The notes under the pieces: generated by a model
What the model was told of the DNA's origin: nothing
The model's database searches: none
Seen by the model: only the letters and a program-made list of their open reading frames with translations
Program-made: the position numbers and the translations under genes
NCBI GenBank assembly: GCA_002423905.1
Contig: DIVC01000047.1
Span: 1-5,404, forward strand
Reading direction: 5' to 3'
From: Idiomarina sp. UBA6142
Lineage (GTDB): Bacteria; Pseudomonadota; Gammaproteobacteria; Enterobacterales; Alteromonadaceae
DNA: 5,404 nt
Shown: positions 1 through 5,404 of the stretch, piece by piece
Position numbering within the stretch: the stretch's first letter is position 1
Layout: every line of letters begins with the position of its first letter

Positions 1-281
<281 letters not shown>

Positions 282-289
282 CTACCATG

Positions 290-318
290 AAAAAACCCCG
301 CCACTGAGGACGGGGTTT
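290..318 (-). terminator. Rho-independent terminator between rpmA and obgE
   Basis: Read on the minus strand, AAACCCCG (318-311) pairs perfectly with CGGGGTTT (300-293) around a 10-nt loop, and the run continues to six T residues in all (295-290). This is a textbook intrinsic terminator for the rplU-rpmA transcript. Its end lies only about 20 nt upstream of the obgE ATG, so it may act as a partial attenuator that lowers obgE expression relative to the two ribosomal proteins. On the plus strand the T-tract is short and interrupted, so function in that direction is unlikely. Confidence 0.88.
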
Positions 319-340
319 CTAATGCTCCGTATCGACCGAA

Positions 341-358
341 ATCTGATGTTATTCAGAT
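341..358 (-). other. Inverted repeat spanning the rpmA stop codon
   Basis: ATCTGA and TCAGAT form a perfect 6-bp inverted repeat separated by 6 nt, and the rpmA TAA stop lies in the loop. In the mRNA this would be a small hairpin about 20 nt ahead of the terminator hairpin. It could help protect the 3' end or influence termination. The stem is short and AT-rich, so it may also be chance. Confidence 0.4.
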
Positions 359-606
359 ACGATGTTTACGTATTTGCGGCTGTTCGGACCTTTCTCCGCA
401 AATGAAACTTTACCGTCTGTTAATGCAAATAAGGTGTGATCACGACCCATACCGACGTTGTCACCAGCGTGGAATTTCGTACCACGTTGACGCACGATGA
501 TGCTACCAGCCAATACGGCTTCGCCACCGAAGCGTTTTACACCCAGACGTTTGCTTTCTGAGTCACGACCGTTACGAGTTGAACCTGCGGCTTTCTTGTG
601 TGCCAT
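349..606 (-). CDS. rpmA: 50S ribosomal protein L27
   Basis: L27 is a large-subunit protein whose flexible N-terminus reaches the peptidyl transferase centre and helps to position tRNA. The 85-residue product has the usual bacterial length and the diagnostic [16 protein letters not shown] start. The core [22 protein letters not shown] follows within residues 25-45, then the [11 protein letters not shown] segment near 52-62. There is no cleavable N-terminal extension of the Firmicutes type, as expected for Proteobacteria. A strong AGGAG ribosome site lies 8 nt upstream of the ATG. The gene starts 18 nt after the rplU stop, so the two are surely co-transcribed. A perfect 6-bp inverted repeat straddles the stop codon and a terminator follows. 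Confidence 0.98.
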   Translation of the reverse strand: MAHKKAAGSTRNGRDSESKRLGVKRFGGEAVLAGSIIVRQRGTKFHAGDNVGMGRDHTLFALTDGKVSFAEKGPNSRKYVNIVSE

Positions 607-624
607 GTTTCGATGCTCCTACAA

Positions 625-936
625 TTAACCGTTAATACCAGTGATTTTCACTTCTGTGAACCACTGACGATGACCTTGGCGCTTCATAGAGTGCTTACGG
701 CGACGAAATTTGACAATCGTCACTTTGTCTGCACGACCATGGTTTACCACTTCCGCCTTGACTGAGCCACCAGAAACAAATGGCGCACCGATATTTACGG
801 TTTCGCCGTTCGACACCATTAATACTTGGTCGAACTCAACCACTTCACCGGTGGCTGCTTCCAGTTTTTCCAGGCGGACGGTTTGGCCTTCAACGACACG
901 GTGTTGCTTACCGCCACTTTGGAATACTGCGTACAT
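625..936 (-). CDS. rplU: 50S ribosomal protein L21
   Basis: L21 is a 23S rRNA-binding protein needed early in large-subunit assembly. The 103-residue product matches the E. coli length. It begins [14 protein letters not shown], a near-invariant L21 signature, and ends with the basic RNA-binding stretch [16 protein letters not shown] (about residues 77-92) followed by [14 protein letters not shown] ribosome site lies 6 nt upstream of the ATG at 934-936. It is the first gene of the rplU-rpmA unit. A strong sigma70-like promoter lies just upstream (989-1017), and a small GNRA-loop hairpin sits in the leader. The gene just upstream is ispB on the same strand, whereas in E. coli ispB is divergent from rplU. 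Confidence 0.98.
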   Translation of the reverse strand: MYAVFQSGGKQHRVVEGQTVRLEKLEAATGEVVEFDQVLMVSNGETVNIGAPFVSGGSVKAEVVNHGRADKVTIVKFRRRKHSMKRQGHRQWFTEVKITGING

Positions 937-950
937 AGTTTTCTCCGATT

Positions 951-964
951 TGCTCTCACGAGCA
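951..964 (-). promoter_or_regulatory. Leader hairpin with GNRA-type loop upstream of rplU
   Basis: On the minus strand TGCTC-GTGA-GAGCA forms a perfect 5-bp stem closed by a GTGA tetraloop, which fits the stable GNRA class. It ends 4 nt before the GGAG ribosome site of rplU and lies inside the leader predicted from the upstream promoter. A role in autoregulation by L21 or in leader stability is possible but is inference. Confidence 0.4.
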
Positions 965-988
965 GCTTATATTTAAATCAGGGCGCGA

Positions 989-1017
989 ATTGTACCCGCA
1001 AATTCATGCTGATTCAA
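989..1017 (-). promoter_or_regulatory. Sigma70-type promoter of rplU-rpmA
   Basis: On the minus strand a -35 element TTGAAT (1017-1012; 4 of 6 to consensus) and a -10 element TACAAT (994-989; 5 of 6) are separated by exactly 17 nt. Transcription should start near position 982, giving a leader of about 45 nt. The discriminator just after the -10 reads TCGCGCCC. Such GC-rich discriminators are typical of ribosomal promoters repressed by ppGpp/DksA, so stringent control is likely by inference. The -35 box overlaps the ispB stop codon (1014-1016). Confidence 0.72.
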
Positions 1018-1985
1018 GCGATTCGTTCAACCGCAATCATGGCTAAAGCATGCAGCGCATCGCGGTATGGCGATGGCGGCAGTTGCTGCAGTTGTTGCTG
1101 CGCCAAGCTGGCTTCGGCCAGGGCCCGCTCACGGGTATAGTGCAATGCCCCGGTACGTTCCATCGCCCGCAATATCGGCGGTAATAACTCGCGGCCGTTG
1201 CCCTGCTCAATGGCATGGCGAATTAATTGTTGTTCGTGCTGATTTCCATGCCACATGGCATAGAGCAGCGGTAAGGTGGGTTTGCCTTCGGCTAAATCGT
1301 CCCCCGCTTGCTTGCCCATCACCTCGCTGGCGGCAGTGTAATCGAGTAAATCATCGGCTAACTGAAAGGCAATACCTAAATGCTGACCGTAGCTGGCTAG
1401 CGCCTGCTCAATGGCGGCTGGCTGTTGTGCTAACACTGCACCGAGTTGCGTGGCGGCTTCAAACAGCTTGCCGGTTTTACCGTAAATGACCTGAAAGTAG
1501 CTCGCTTCGGTGGTCTCGGGGTCATTGCAATTCATCAACTGCAACACTTCGCCTTCAGAAATCATATTGGTGGCGTCGGCCAGGATCTGCATCACCCGCA
1601 TGGAATCGAGCCGTACCATCAATTGAAACGCCCGTGAGTATAAAAAGTCACCGACCAACACACTGGCTTCGTTACCAAATACCGCATTAGCAGTTTCTTT
1701 GCCACGGCGCAGTTCCGAGGCATCGACCACGTCATCATGCAGTAAGGTTGAGGTATGAATAAATTCAATAATGGTGGCGAGGGTTAAATGGCTCTGCCCT
1801 TGATAGCCCACAGCACGCGCGGCGGTGACTGCTAACAGCGGACGCAGGCGCTTGCCACCGCTGCCGACAATGTACAGGCCCAATTGATTGATCAGGGCTA
1901 CATCGGATTGCAACTCGTGGCCGATAAGCTGGTTGACACCGTGCATGTCAGCCGCCAGCAAGCTATGGATTTCAGTTAAGGTCAT
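1014..1985 (-). CDS. ispB: All-trans polyprenyl (octaprenyl) diphosphate synthase
   Basis: Trans-prenyltransferase that extends farnesyl diphosphate with isopentenyl diphosphate to make the ubiquinone/menaquinone side chain. The 323-residue product has the family length. Visible motifs are GSGGKRLRP (41-49, diphosphate binding), the first aspartate-rich motif DDVVD (84-88) with downstream LRRG (92-95), GKTGKLF (169-175), and the second aspartate-rich motif DDLLD (211-215) with GDDLAEGKPTLP after it. Product chain length (C40 as in E. coli) cannot be read from sequence alone. The start MTLTEIHSLLAADM aligns with E. coli MNLEKINELTAQDM. An in-frame ATG at 2036 overlaps the stop of the upstream rhomboid gene (TGATG) and would add 17 unconserved residues, so I prefer 1985 although its ribosome site is weak. 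The same-strand order ispB then rplU differs from the divergent E. coli arrangement. Confidence 0.95.
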   Translation of the reverse strand: MTLTEIHSLLAADMHGVNQLIGHELQSDVALINQLGLYIVGSGGKRLRPLLAVTAARAVGYQGQSHLTLATIIEFIHTSTLLHDDVVDASELRRGKETANAVFGNEASVLVGDFLYSRAFQLMVRLDSMRVMQILADATNMISEGEVLQLMNCNDPETTEASYFQVIYGKTGKLFEAATQLGAVLAQQPAAIEQALASYGQHLGIAFQLADDLLDYTAASEVMGKQAGDDLAEGKPTLPLLYAMWHGNQHEQQLIRHAIEQGNGRELLPPILRAMERTGALHYTRERALAEASLAQQQLQQLPPSPYRDALHALAMIAVERIA

Positions 1986-2035
1986 GGTTACCGGTGCGCT
2001 TCTGTTTGCAGCCTTATTGAGTCGATTATTGTACA

Positions 2036-2638
2036 TCAATTTGAGCGCGGCGTAAGCCTTGCTGCACAGCCCCGCCGTATCATCATGGCCGCTAAGAGGG
2101 CTGCCATGGCCATACCACCAAGGTGCGAATAAATGGCGATATCGGTATCGGCCGGAAGCGTCCATAGGTCATAGCCATTCTTCAACACAATCGCGGCTAA
2201 AATGGCCCAACTACTGAAACGACCGGCACCAATGTCCATGATCGCGGCATAGCAAAATATGCCATATAAACAGCCGCTGAAGCCGGCATAACTCATGTAT
2301 CCTTGCGGACCAAGCATGTGCGCGGCCGTCGATGCGAGCATAATCGGCAGCAGCAACAGCCAATAGCGCCCTTTCGGTAGGTACTCAATATACAGCAGCC
2401 ACCACAACCATAGGCCACCAACATTGAGCCACAAATGCGGCGCATCGTGATGCACCCACTGAGCCGTAATCAAACGCCACCATTGACCTTCAGCAACGCT
2501 TGCTGGGGTGTAGTACAAGCTGGTAAAACTCTGTGGCAGCAGATAAAACAAAGCCAGCAGAAGTGCCGTGAGGCACAACGCTGGCAACATGGTCTGGCTA
2601 TTGATCGGTAAGTGAATACCGAACACGCGCACCGACAT
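2036..2638 (-). CDS. rrtA: Rhomboid-family intramembrane serine protease, rhombosortase-like
   Basis: Small multi-spanning rhomboid of 200 residues. Rhomboid signatures appear in order: WWRLITAQWVHH at 53-64 with H63, H68 and N72 matching GlpG H145, H150 and N154; the nucleophile motif GFSG at 119-122 (S121); and the catalytic SHLGG at 171-175 (H172). Hydrophobic segments lie near 17-34, 72-84, 92-107, 118-133, 143-153 and 169-187. The size, the lack of a cytoplasmic domain and the general pattern resemble rhombosortases, which cleave GlyGly-CTERM surface proteins (RrtA acts on VesB in Vibrio cholerae). That subfamily call is inference, and no GlyGly-CTERM substrate lies in the window. Start: the ATG at 2636-2638 lies 19 nt after the mdh stop, suggesting co-transcription. 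A longer in-frame start at 2740 would lie inside mdh and add 34 residues without a membrane character, so I rejected it. The best upstream SD-like stretch (GAGG) is 12 nt away. Confidence 0.85.
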   Translation of the reverse strand: MSVRVFGIHLPINSQTMLPALCLTALLLALFYLLPQSFTSLYYTPASVAEGQWWRLITAQWVHHDAPHLWLNVGGLWLWWLLYIEYLPKGRYWLLLLPIMLASTAAHMLGPQGYMSYAGFSGCLYGIFCYAAIMDIGAGRFSSWAILAAIVLKNGYDLWTLPADTDIAIYSHLGGMAMAALLAAMMIRRGCAARLTPRSN

Positions 2639-2657
2639 GGCGGTGAATCGCCTCAGC

Positions 2658-3590
2658 TTACTTAACGAAGTCCAAACCCAATTGGATATCGCCCTGTAAT
2701 CCAGGCAGCATATCGGCTTTGGCTTTGGCTTCAAACGCACTTAATTGGCCATAGGGTAGAATTGCTTCAATACCGTTTTTGCCCAATGTCAGTGGATGCG
2801 CGAAAAACAAGGCATCGGCACCGTCGGTTTCGACATAAGCGTAATCAACCACGTTGGCTTCCCCTTGCAGGCCTTTGATCAATGACATGCAGAACCGCGC
2901 TGCCGCAGCACCCATTGACAAGGTGGCTGAGCCACCACCGGCTTTGGCTTCAACCACTTCGGTACCGGCATTCTGAATGCGGTGGGTTAACGCGCTGATT
3001 TGTTCGTCGGTAAATGATAAGCCCGTCTGTGACAGCAACGGTAAAATAGTGGTGCCGCTATGGCCGCCAATGACTGGCACGTGCACTTCGGTTGGGTTCA
3101 AGCCATGGGTTTCAGCGACAAACGTTTCGGCACGGATCACGTCCAGCGTGGTCACACCGAATAAGCGATTCTTGTCGTACACACCTTTTTTGGTCAGTAC
3201 TTGTTTAGCAATTGCCACGGTGGTGTTGACCGGGTTGGTGATAATAGCAATCAGCGCTTTCGGGCAGGTGTCGGCAATGGTTTCAATCAGCTTGGCGACG
3301 ATGCCAGCATTGATGTTGAACAAATCTGAGCGGTCCATACCTGGTTTACGCGGCACACCGGCTGGAATCAATACCACGTGCGCACCTTGCAATGCGTCAG
3401 CAAGTTGATCCGCGCCATGGCCAGTGACCTTCACAGCAGTTGGAATATGGCTGAGATCAACGGCTACGCCGGGCACTACTGGAGCTACATCATACAGGGC
3501 TAAGTCGCTGCCTGCAGGTAATTGGGTTTTCAACAGTAAAGACAGCGCTTGGCCGATACCGCCAGCTGCACCTAATACGGCTACTTTCAT
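2658..3590 (-). CDS. mdh: NAD-dependent malate dehydrogenase
   Basis: Cytoplasmic TCA-cycle enzyme that interconverts malate and oxaloacetate with NAD+. The 310-residue product is almost the E. coli length (312). The N-terminal Rossmann motif is [10 protein letters not shown] (5-14), with the adenosine-ribose-binding Asp in LYDVAP (32-37). The substrate loop [17 protein letters not shown] carries R81 and R87, then TNPVN (118-122), and the catalytic pair D150 and H177 with R153. All five catalytic or binding positions match E. coli Mdh numbering. The start [11 protein letters not shown] is conserved and has a GGAG ribosome site 6 nt upstream. An in-frame ATG at 3602 would add MESL and lacks a ribosome site. 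Divergent from argR as in E. coli; probably leads an operon with the rhomboid gene. Confidence 0.97.
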   Translation of the reverse strand: MKVAVLGAAGGIGQALSLLLKTQLPAGSDLALYDVAPVVPGVAVDLSHIPTAVKVTGHGADQLADALQGAHVVLIPAGVPRKPGMDRSDLFNINAGIVAKLIETIADTCPKALIAIITNPVNTTVAIAKQVLTKKGVYDKNRLFGVTTLDVIRAETFVAETHGLNPTEVHVPVIGGHSGTTILPLLSQTGLSFTDEQISALTHRIQNAGTEVVEAKAGGGSATLSMGAAAARFCMSLIKGLQGEANVVDYAYVETDGADALFFAHPLTLGKNGIEAILPYGQLSAFEAKAKADMLPGLQGDIQLGLDFVK

Positions 3591-3631
3591 GAGTGACTCC
3601 ATCCAGTGTTGTGGGGAAATTTAGGTCGCAA

Positions 3632-3660
3632 ACTGTACTCCTTTTTTGCTGAAAACACAA
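3632..3660 (-). promoter_or_regulatory. Possible mdh promoter
   Basis: On the minus strand TTGTGT (3660-3655) and TACAGT (3637-3632) are spaced by 17 nt, giving a start point about 35 nt before the mdh ATG. Both hexamers are weak matches (3 and 4 of 6), so this is only the best candidate I see in the 157-nt mdh/argR gap. Confidence 0.3.
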
Positions 3661-3726
3661 CCAAAGCCCGCATAACTAGGCGCTTGATTGCAATTGATGT
3701 ACACTCAGCCTAAACGCTCATTTGAG

Positions 3727-3732
3727 TATAAT
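3727..3732 (+). promoter_or_regulatory. Perfect TATAAT -10-like hexamer upstream of argR
   Basis: A consensus TATAAT lies 15 nt before the argR ATG, without a recognisable -35 at 16-18 nt spacing. It is preceded by the inverted repeat CTCA-TT-TGAG (3717-3726). If used, transcription would start near 3739, past the GGAAG ribosome site (3733-3737), giving a nearly leaderless argR mRNA. It may therefore be fortuitous. Confidence 0.25.
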
Positions 3733-3747
3733 GGAAGCGCCACTCGT

Positions 3748-4215
3748 ATGCCGACCAATAAACCACAAGACTTACTGAATGCTTTTAAAGCATTGCTAAA
3801 AGAACAGCGCTATGGCTCGCAAACGGACATTGTCGATGCCTTGAAGGCCAAGGGTTTCAGCAATATTAGCCAATCCAAAGTGTCGCGCTTGCTGTCGAAA
3901 TATGGGGCGGTGCGTACCCGCAATGCCAAGCAAGAAATGGTCTACTGCTTGCCAGCAGAACTCGGTATACCCTCCACCAGTGCGCCATTAACCCAATTGG
4001 TACTGGATATACAACACAATGATGTGATGGTGATTATTCGTACCACCCCAGGCGCCGCTCAGCTGATTGCGCGACTGTTGGATTCAGTGGGCAAAAAAGA
4101 AGGGGTGCTGGGCACTATTGCTGGCGATGACACTATTTTTATTGCACCGGTGAAAGTTGCTGATATTGATTTCACCATGACCAATATCAAACAGCTATTC
4201 ACCACCAACCATTAG
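3748..4215 (+). CDS. argR: Arginine repressor ArgR
   Basis: Hexameric, L-arginine-dependent DNA-binding regulator of arginine biosynthesis and catabolism; in E. coli it is also an accessory factor in Xer recombination. The 155-residue product has the usual length. The N-terminal winged helix-turn-helix includes the recognition segment [21 protein letters not shown] (about 39-59). A hinge follows around residues 69-80. The C-terminal oligomerisation and arginine-binding domain shows [18 protein letters not shown] (99-116) and [10 protein letters not shown] (122-131), where D127 and D128 match the arginine-contacting aspartates. The chosen ATG gives [19 protein letters not shown], aligning with E. 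coli [20 protein letters not shown]. The open frame extends upstream to an ATG at 3688, but those 20 residues are not ArgR-like. GGAAG lies 10 nt upstream. I find no canonical ARG-box pair in the promoter region, so autoregulation is not shown. Confidence 0.97.
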   Translation: MPTNKPQDLLNAFKALLKEQRYGSQTDIVDALKAKGFSNISQSKVSRLLSKYGAVRTRNAKQEMVYCLPAELGIPSTSAPLTQLVLDIQHNDVMVIIRTTPGAAQLIARLLDSVGKKEGVLGTIAGDDTIFIAPVKVADIDFTMTNIKQLFTTNH

Positions 4216-4237
4216 TCGCTCGGTATGATGTTCGGCG

Positions 4238-5158
4238 TTAACGATTGGCTTCGAGAAAATCGACCGTCGGCACAAAATAGACCGCGTTGCTCACCGCATC
4301 GGTATAATCGAGTAGCGGGTCATAATCACCCTGAGCATCGGCTATATAGCGCTGCTTCAGCCAATAAATGATATCGGCCGGCGCGGCCGATAAGTACATC
4401 GCTAGCAAGCCTTGCTCACGCAAATCACCCCACGGCATATTTTGTCGTAATAACTGCAATGGCTGCTCATCATCACGCACTAAGCGTGCCTTTTGGGTAT
4501 GCGTGACCATACTAAGTAAGGCTTCGCTTATCCGCTCGCCAGTGAGCTTTTTGCGCCCCATCACGTGTTCTTGAATTTCCGTACTGAGGTGCTCCCAGCG
4601 GCGCAGATCATGACGAAATTTTTGCACATAGAGGTAACTGCCGCCGGCGAAATAGGGGTCGTCGTCGGTTTTGACCAAGGCGACTTGGCGCCGTTGCATG
4701 CCGCGCGGATTATCTGGGGCGTCAATAAAGCCCAATAAATCACGACCATCCATAAAGCGGAAATTAGTCATTTGCTCCAGTAGCTCGACGTCATGCCCTA
4801 ACCACTCTTGCATCGTGCGCGCTGCTTGAAAGCATACATCAAAGCGATCGGCCCGCACGCTGACCAACAAATCAACCGGTTGCCGCTGTGCTTGACGGTC
4901 ACCATCACGCAAATCTGGAAAACTGCTCAGCTGTAAGGGCCGCCGATGGCTGTAGAGGACATCCCAATAGTCGGCACCAATAGCCACATAGCCATTGAGG
5001 TTGGCTTCAGAAAATCGCTCATCGAGCCCACTTAGAATACTTGGTAGCCGCGCTAGCTTACGGCGGATTACCGCAGTATCATCGGTCATTACATTGAGTA
5101 ACAGGGTGATGCCGTGCAAATTTGGCTCGGCATAAATTCCACCTTGTGATCGTGCCAT
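4238..5158 (-). CDS. Dyp-type (dye-decolorising) heme peroxidase, YfeX/TyrA-like, with altered active-site motifs
   Basis: Heme peroxidase of the bacterial Dyp family, about the length of E. coli YfeX (306 residues here). Family landmarks in order: GIYAEPNLHG (7-16), NGYVAIGADYWD (55-66), FRFMDGRDLLGFID (133-146) with the distal Asp D146, AGGSYLYVQKFRHDL (171-185), QEHVMGRKK (196-204), the presumed proximal heme ligand H220, and LLRQNMPWG (236-244) with R238 at the distal arginine position. Two motifs depart from the family: the usual GxxDGTENP is GFIDAPDNP (A147 for Gly), and RQSxPYG is RQNMPWG (N240 for Ser). Heme ligand, Asp and Arg remain, so the fold and heme binding are probably retained; activity may differ. 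There is no signal peptide, so it should be cytoplasmic. A GGGGA-type ribosome site precedes the ATG. It converges on argR with a 22-nt gap and no evident terminator. Substrate unknown. Confidence 0.93.
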   Translation of the reverse strand: MARSQGGIYAEPNLHGITLLLNVMTDDTAVIRRKLARLPSILSGLDERFSEANLNGYVAIGADYWDVLYSHRRPLQLSSFPDLRDGDRQAQRQPVDLLVSVRADRFDVCFQAARTMQEWLGHDVELLEQMTNFRFMDGRDLLGFIDAPDNPRGMQRRQVALVKTDDDPYFAGGSYLYVQKFRHDLRRWEHLSTEIQEHVMGRKKLTGERISEALLSMVTHTQKARLVRDDEQPLQLLRQNMPWGDLREQGLLAMYLSAAPADIIYWLKQRYIADAQGDYDPLLDYTDAVSNAVYFVPTVDFLEANR

Positions 5159-5202
5159 GCTGTTCCCCGCTGAGTTTCCTCGATGATCTTAGCAACTTGG
5201 TC

Positions 5203-5215
5203 GCAAGCTACTTGC
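5203..5215. other. Short palindrome in the peroxidase/lipoprotein divergent region
   Basis: GCAAG-CTA-CTTGC is a perfect 5-bp inverted repeat with a 3-nt centre in the 139-nt gap between two divergent genes. It overlaps the -35 hexamer (5212-5217) of the candidate lipoprotein promoter. This is the placement expected of a repressor operator, but no known regulator consensus is recognised and chance is possible. Confidence 0.3.
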
Positions 5216-5239
5216 ACCGTTTGGCTTGTCCCCTACAAT
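5212..5239 (+). promoter_or_regulatory. Possible promoter of the lipoprotein gene
   Basis: TTGCAC (5212-5217) and TACAAT (5234-5239; 5 of 6 to consensus) are separated by 16 nt. The predicted start near 5246 gives a leader of about 50 nt that is AT-rich (A and T tracts at 5253-5285). The -35 match is weak, so confidence is limited. Confidence 0.4.
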
Positions 5240-5297
5240 GGCTGACAGTGTAACAAAAAATTTTCCGATAAATTGAATAAAAAAAGCGGAGTCGCCA

Positions 5298-5404
5298 ATG
5301 AGTACCTATACCGCCTTACAACGTACTACCCTCGCCCTGACTATAGGCCTGCTGTTGGGCGGCTGTGCTACCACCACAACCACGTCTAACCAGCAGTCTG
5401 GCAG
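5298..5404 (+). CDS. Putative lipoprotein, N-terminal fragment (runs off window)
   Basis: Thirty-five codons are visible. They form a type II signal peptide: a short n-region with one Arg (R9), a hydrophobic stretch at residues 11-22, and the lipobox LGGC with the modified cysteine at C23. The mature part begins CATTTTTTSNQQSG, a Thr/Ser/Gln-rich linker typical of outer-membrane lipoproteins. Residue +2 is Ala rather than Asp, so outer-membrane sorting by Lol is expected. GGAG lies 6 nt upstream of the ATG. It diverges from the peroxidase gene. The functional domain lies outside the window and the family cannot be told from this part. Confidence 0.8.
   Translation, partial: MSTYTALQRTTLALTIGLLLGGCATTTTTSNQQSG

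Noticed and set aside
1067..1489. Plus-strand open frame of 140 codons opposite ispB
   Set aside because: It is antisense to conserved ispB codons, has no recognisable domain and lacks a ribosome site, so it is a shadow frame.
2028..2033. Minus-strand TACAAT as a dedicated ispB promoter
   Set aside because: The -10 match is good, but no acceptable -35 is found at 16-18 nt spacing; best is CTTACG, 3 of 6.
1986..2165. Longer IspB start at 2165 or 2036
   Set aside because: The added residues do not resemble IspB, and those from 2165 overlap the rhomboid gene. The alignment with E. coli IspB begins at 1985.
2639..2740. Rhomboid gene starting at 2740 inside mdh
   Set aside because: The extra 34 residues come from mdh coding sequence in another frame, have no rhomboid or membrane character, and the ATG at 2638 fits the family better.
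2977..3408. Plus-strand open frame of 143 codons opposite mdh
   Set aside because: It is a mirror of the mdh coding sequence with no family resemblance.
3600..3747. ARG boxes (TGAAT/ATTCA-type palindromes) upstream of argR
   Set aside because: I looked on both strands. The closest stretches (TTGATTGCAATTGATG at about 3684-3699 and CTCATTTGAG at 3717-3726) do not match the ARG-box consensus halves.
4216..4262. Terminator between convergent argR and peroxidase genes
   Set aside because: Only a weak CGATT/AATCG pairing inside the peroxidase 3' end is seen, with no T-tract on either strand.

Overview
The window looks like an ordinary chromosomal housekeeping segment of a gammaproteobacterium, most likely Alteromonadales-like (Idiomarina, Rheinheimera or Shewanella relatives). 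This rests on close gammaproteobacterial forms of ObgE, L27, L21, IspB, Mdh and ArgR, the divergent mdh/argR pair, a rhombosortase-like rhomboid, and a Dyp-type peroxidase of the YfeX/TyrA type. The genus is an inference; there is no rRNA gene or species-specific marker. Base composition is near 50% GC and looks even across the window.

Layout. Positions 1-3590 carry six genes, all on the minus strand. In transcription order they are mdh (malate dehydrogenase), a rhomboid protease (rhombosortase-like), ispB (polyprenyl diphosphate synthase), rplU (L21), rpmA (L27) and the 5' part of obgE (GTPase, cut by the window edge). A good sigma70-type promoter with a GC-rich discriminator precedes rplU, and its -35 box lies over the ispB stop codon. 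A clear rho-independent terminator sits between rpmA and obgE. Facing away from mdh on the plus strand is argR (3748-4215). It converges with a minus-strand Dyp-type peroxidase gene (4238-5158). Divergent from the peroxidase, a plus-strand lipoprotein gene starts at 5298 and runs off the window.

How the genes relate. rplU-rpmA(-obgE) is the conserved ribosome-biogenesis block, ispB makes the quinone side chain, and mdh is a TCA-cycle enzyme. ArgR is the arginine-responsive repressor. The rhomboid is probably co-transcribed with mdh because of the 19-nt gap. The peroxidase and lipoprotein have no evident functional link to the rest.

No mobile element, CRISPR array, RNA gene or novel multi-gene system is visible. 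The points most worth a second look are: ispB in tandem with rplU rather than divergent from it as in E. coli; the terminator just ahead of obgE; the altered active-site motifs of the peroxidase; and several small candidate RNA or operator structures in the intergenic gaps.
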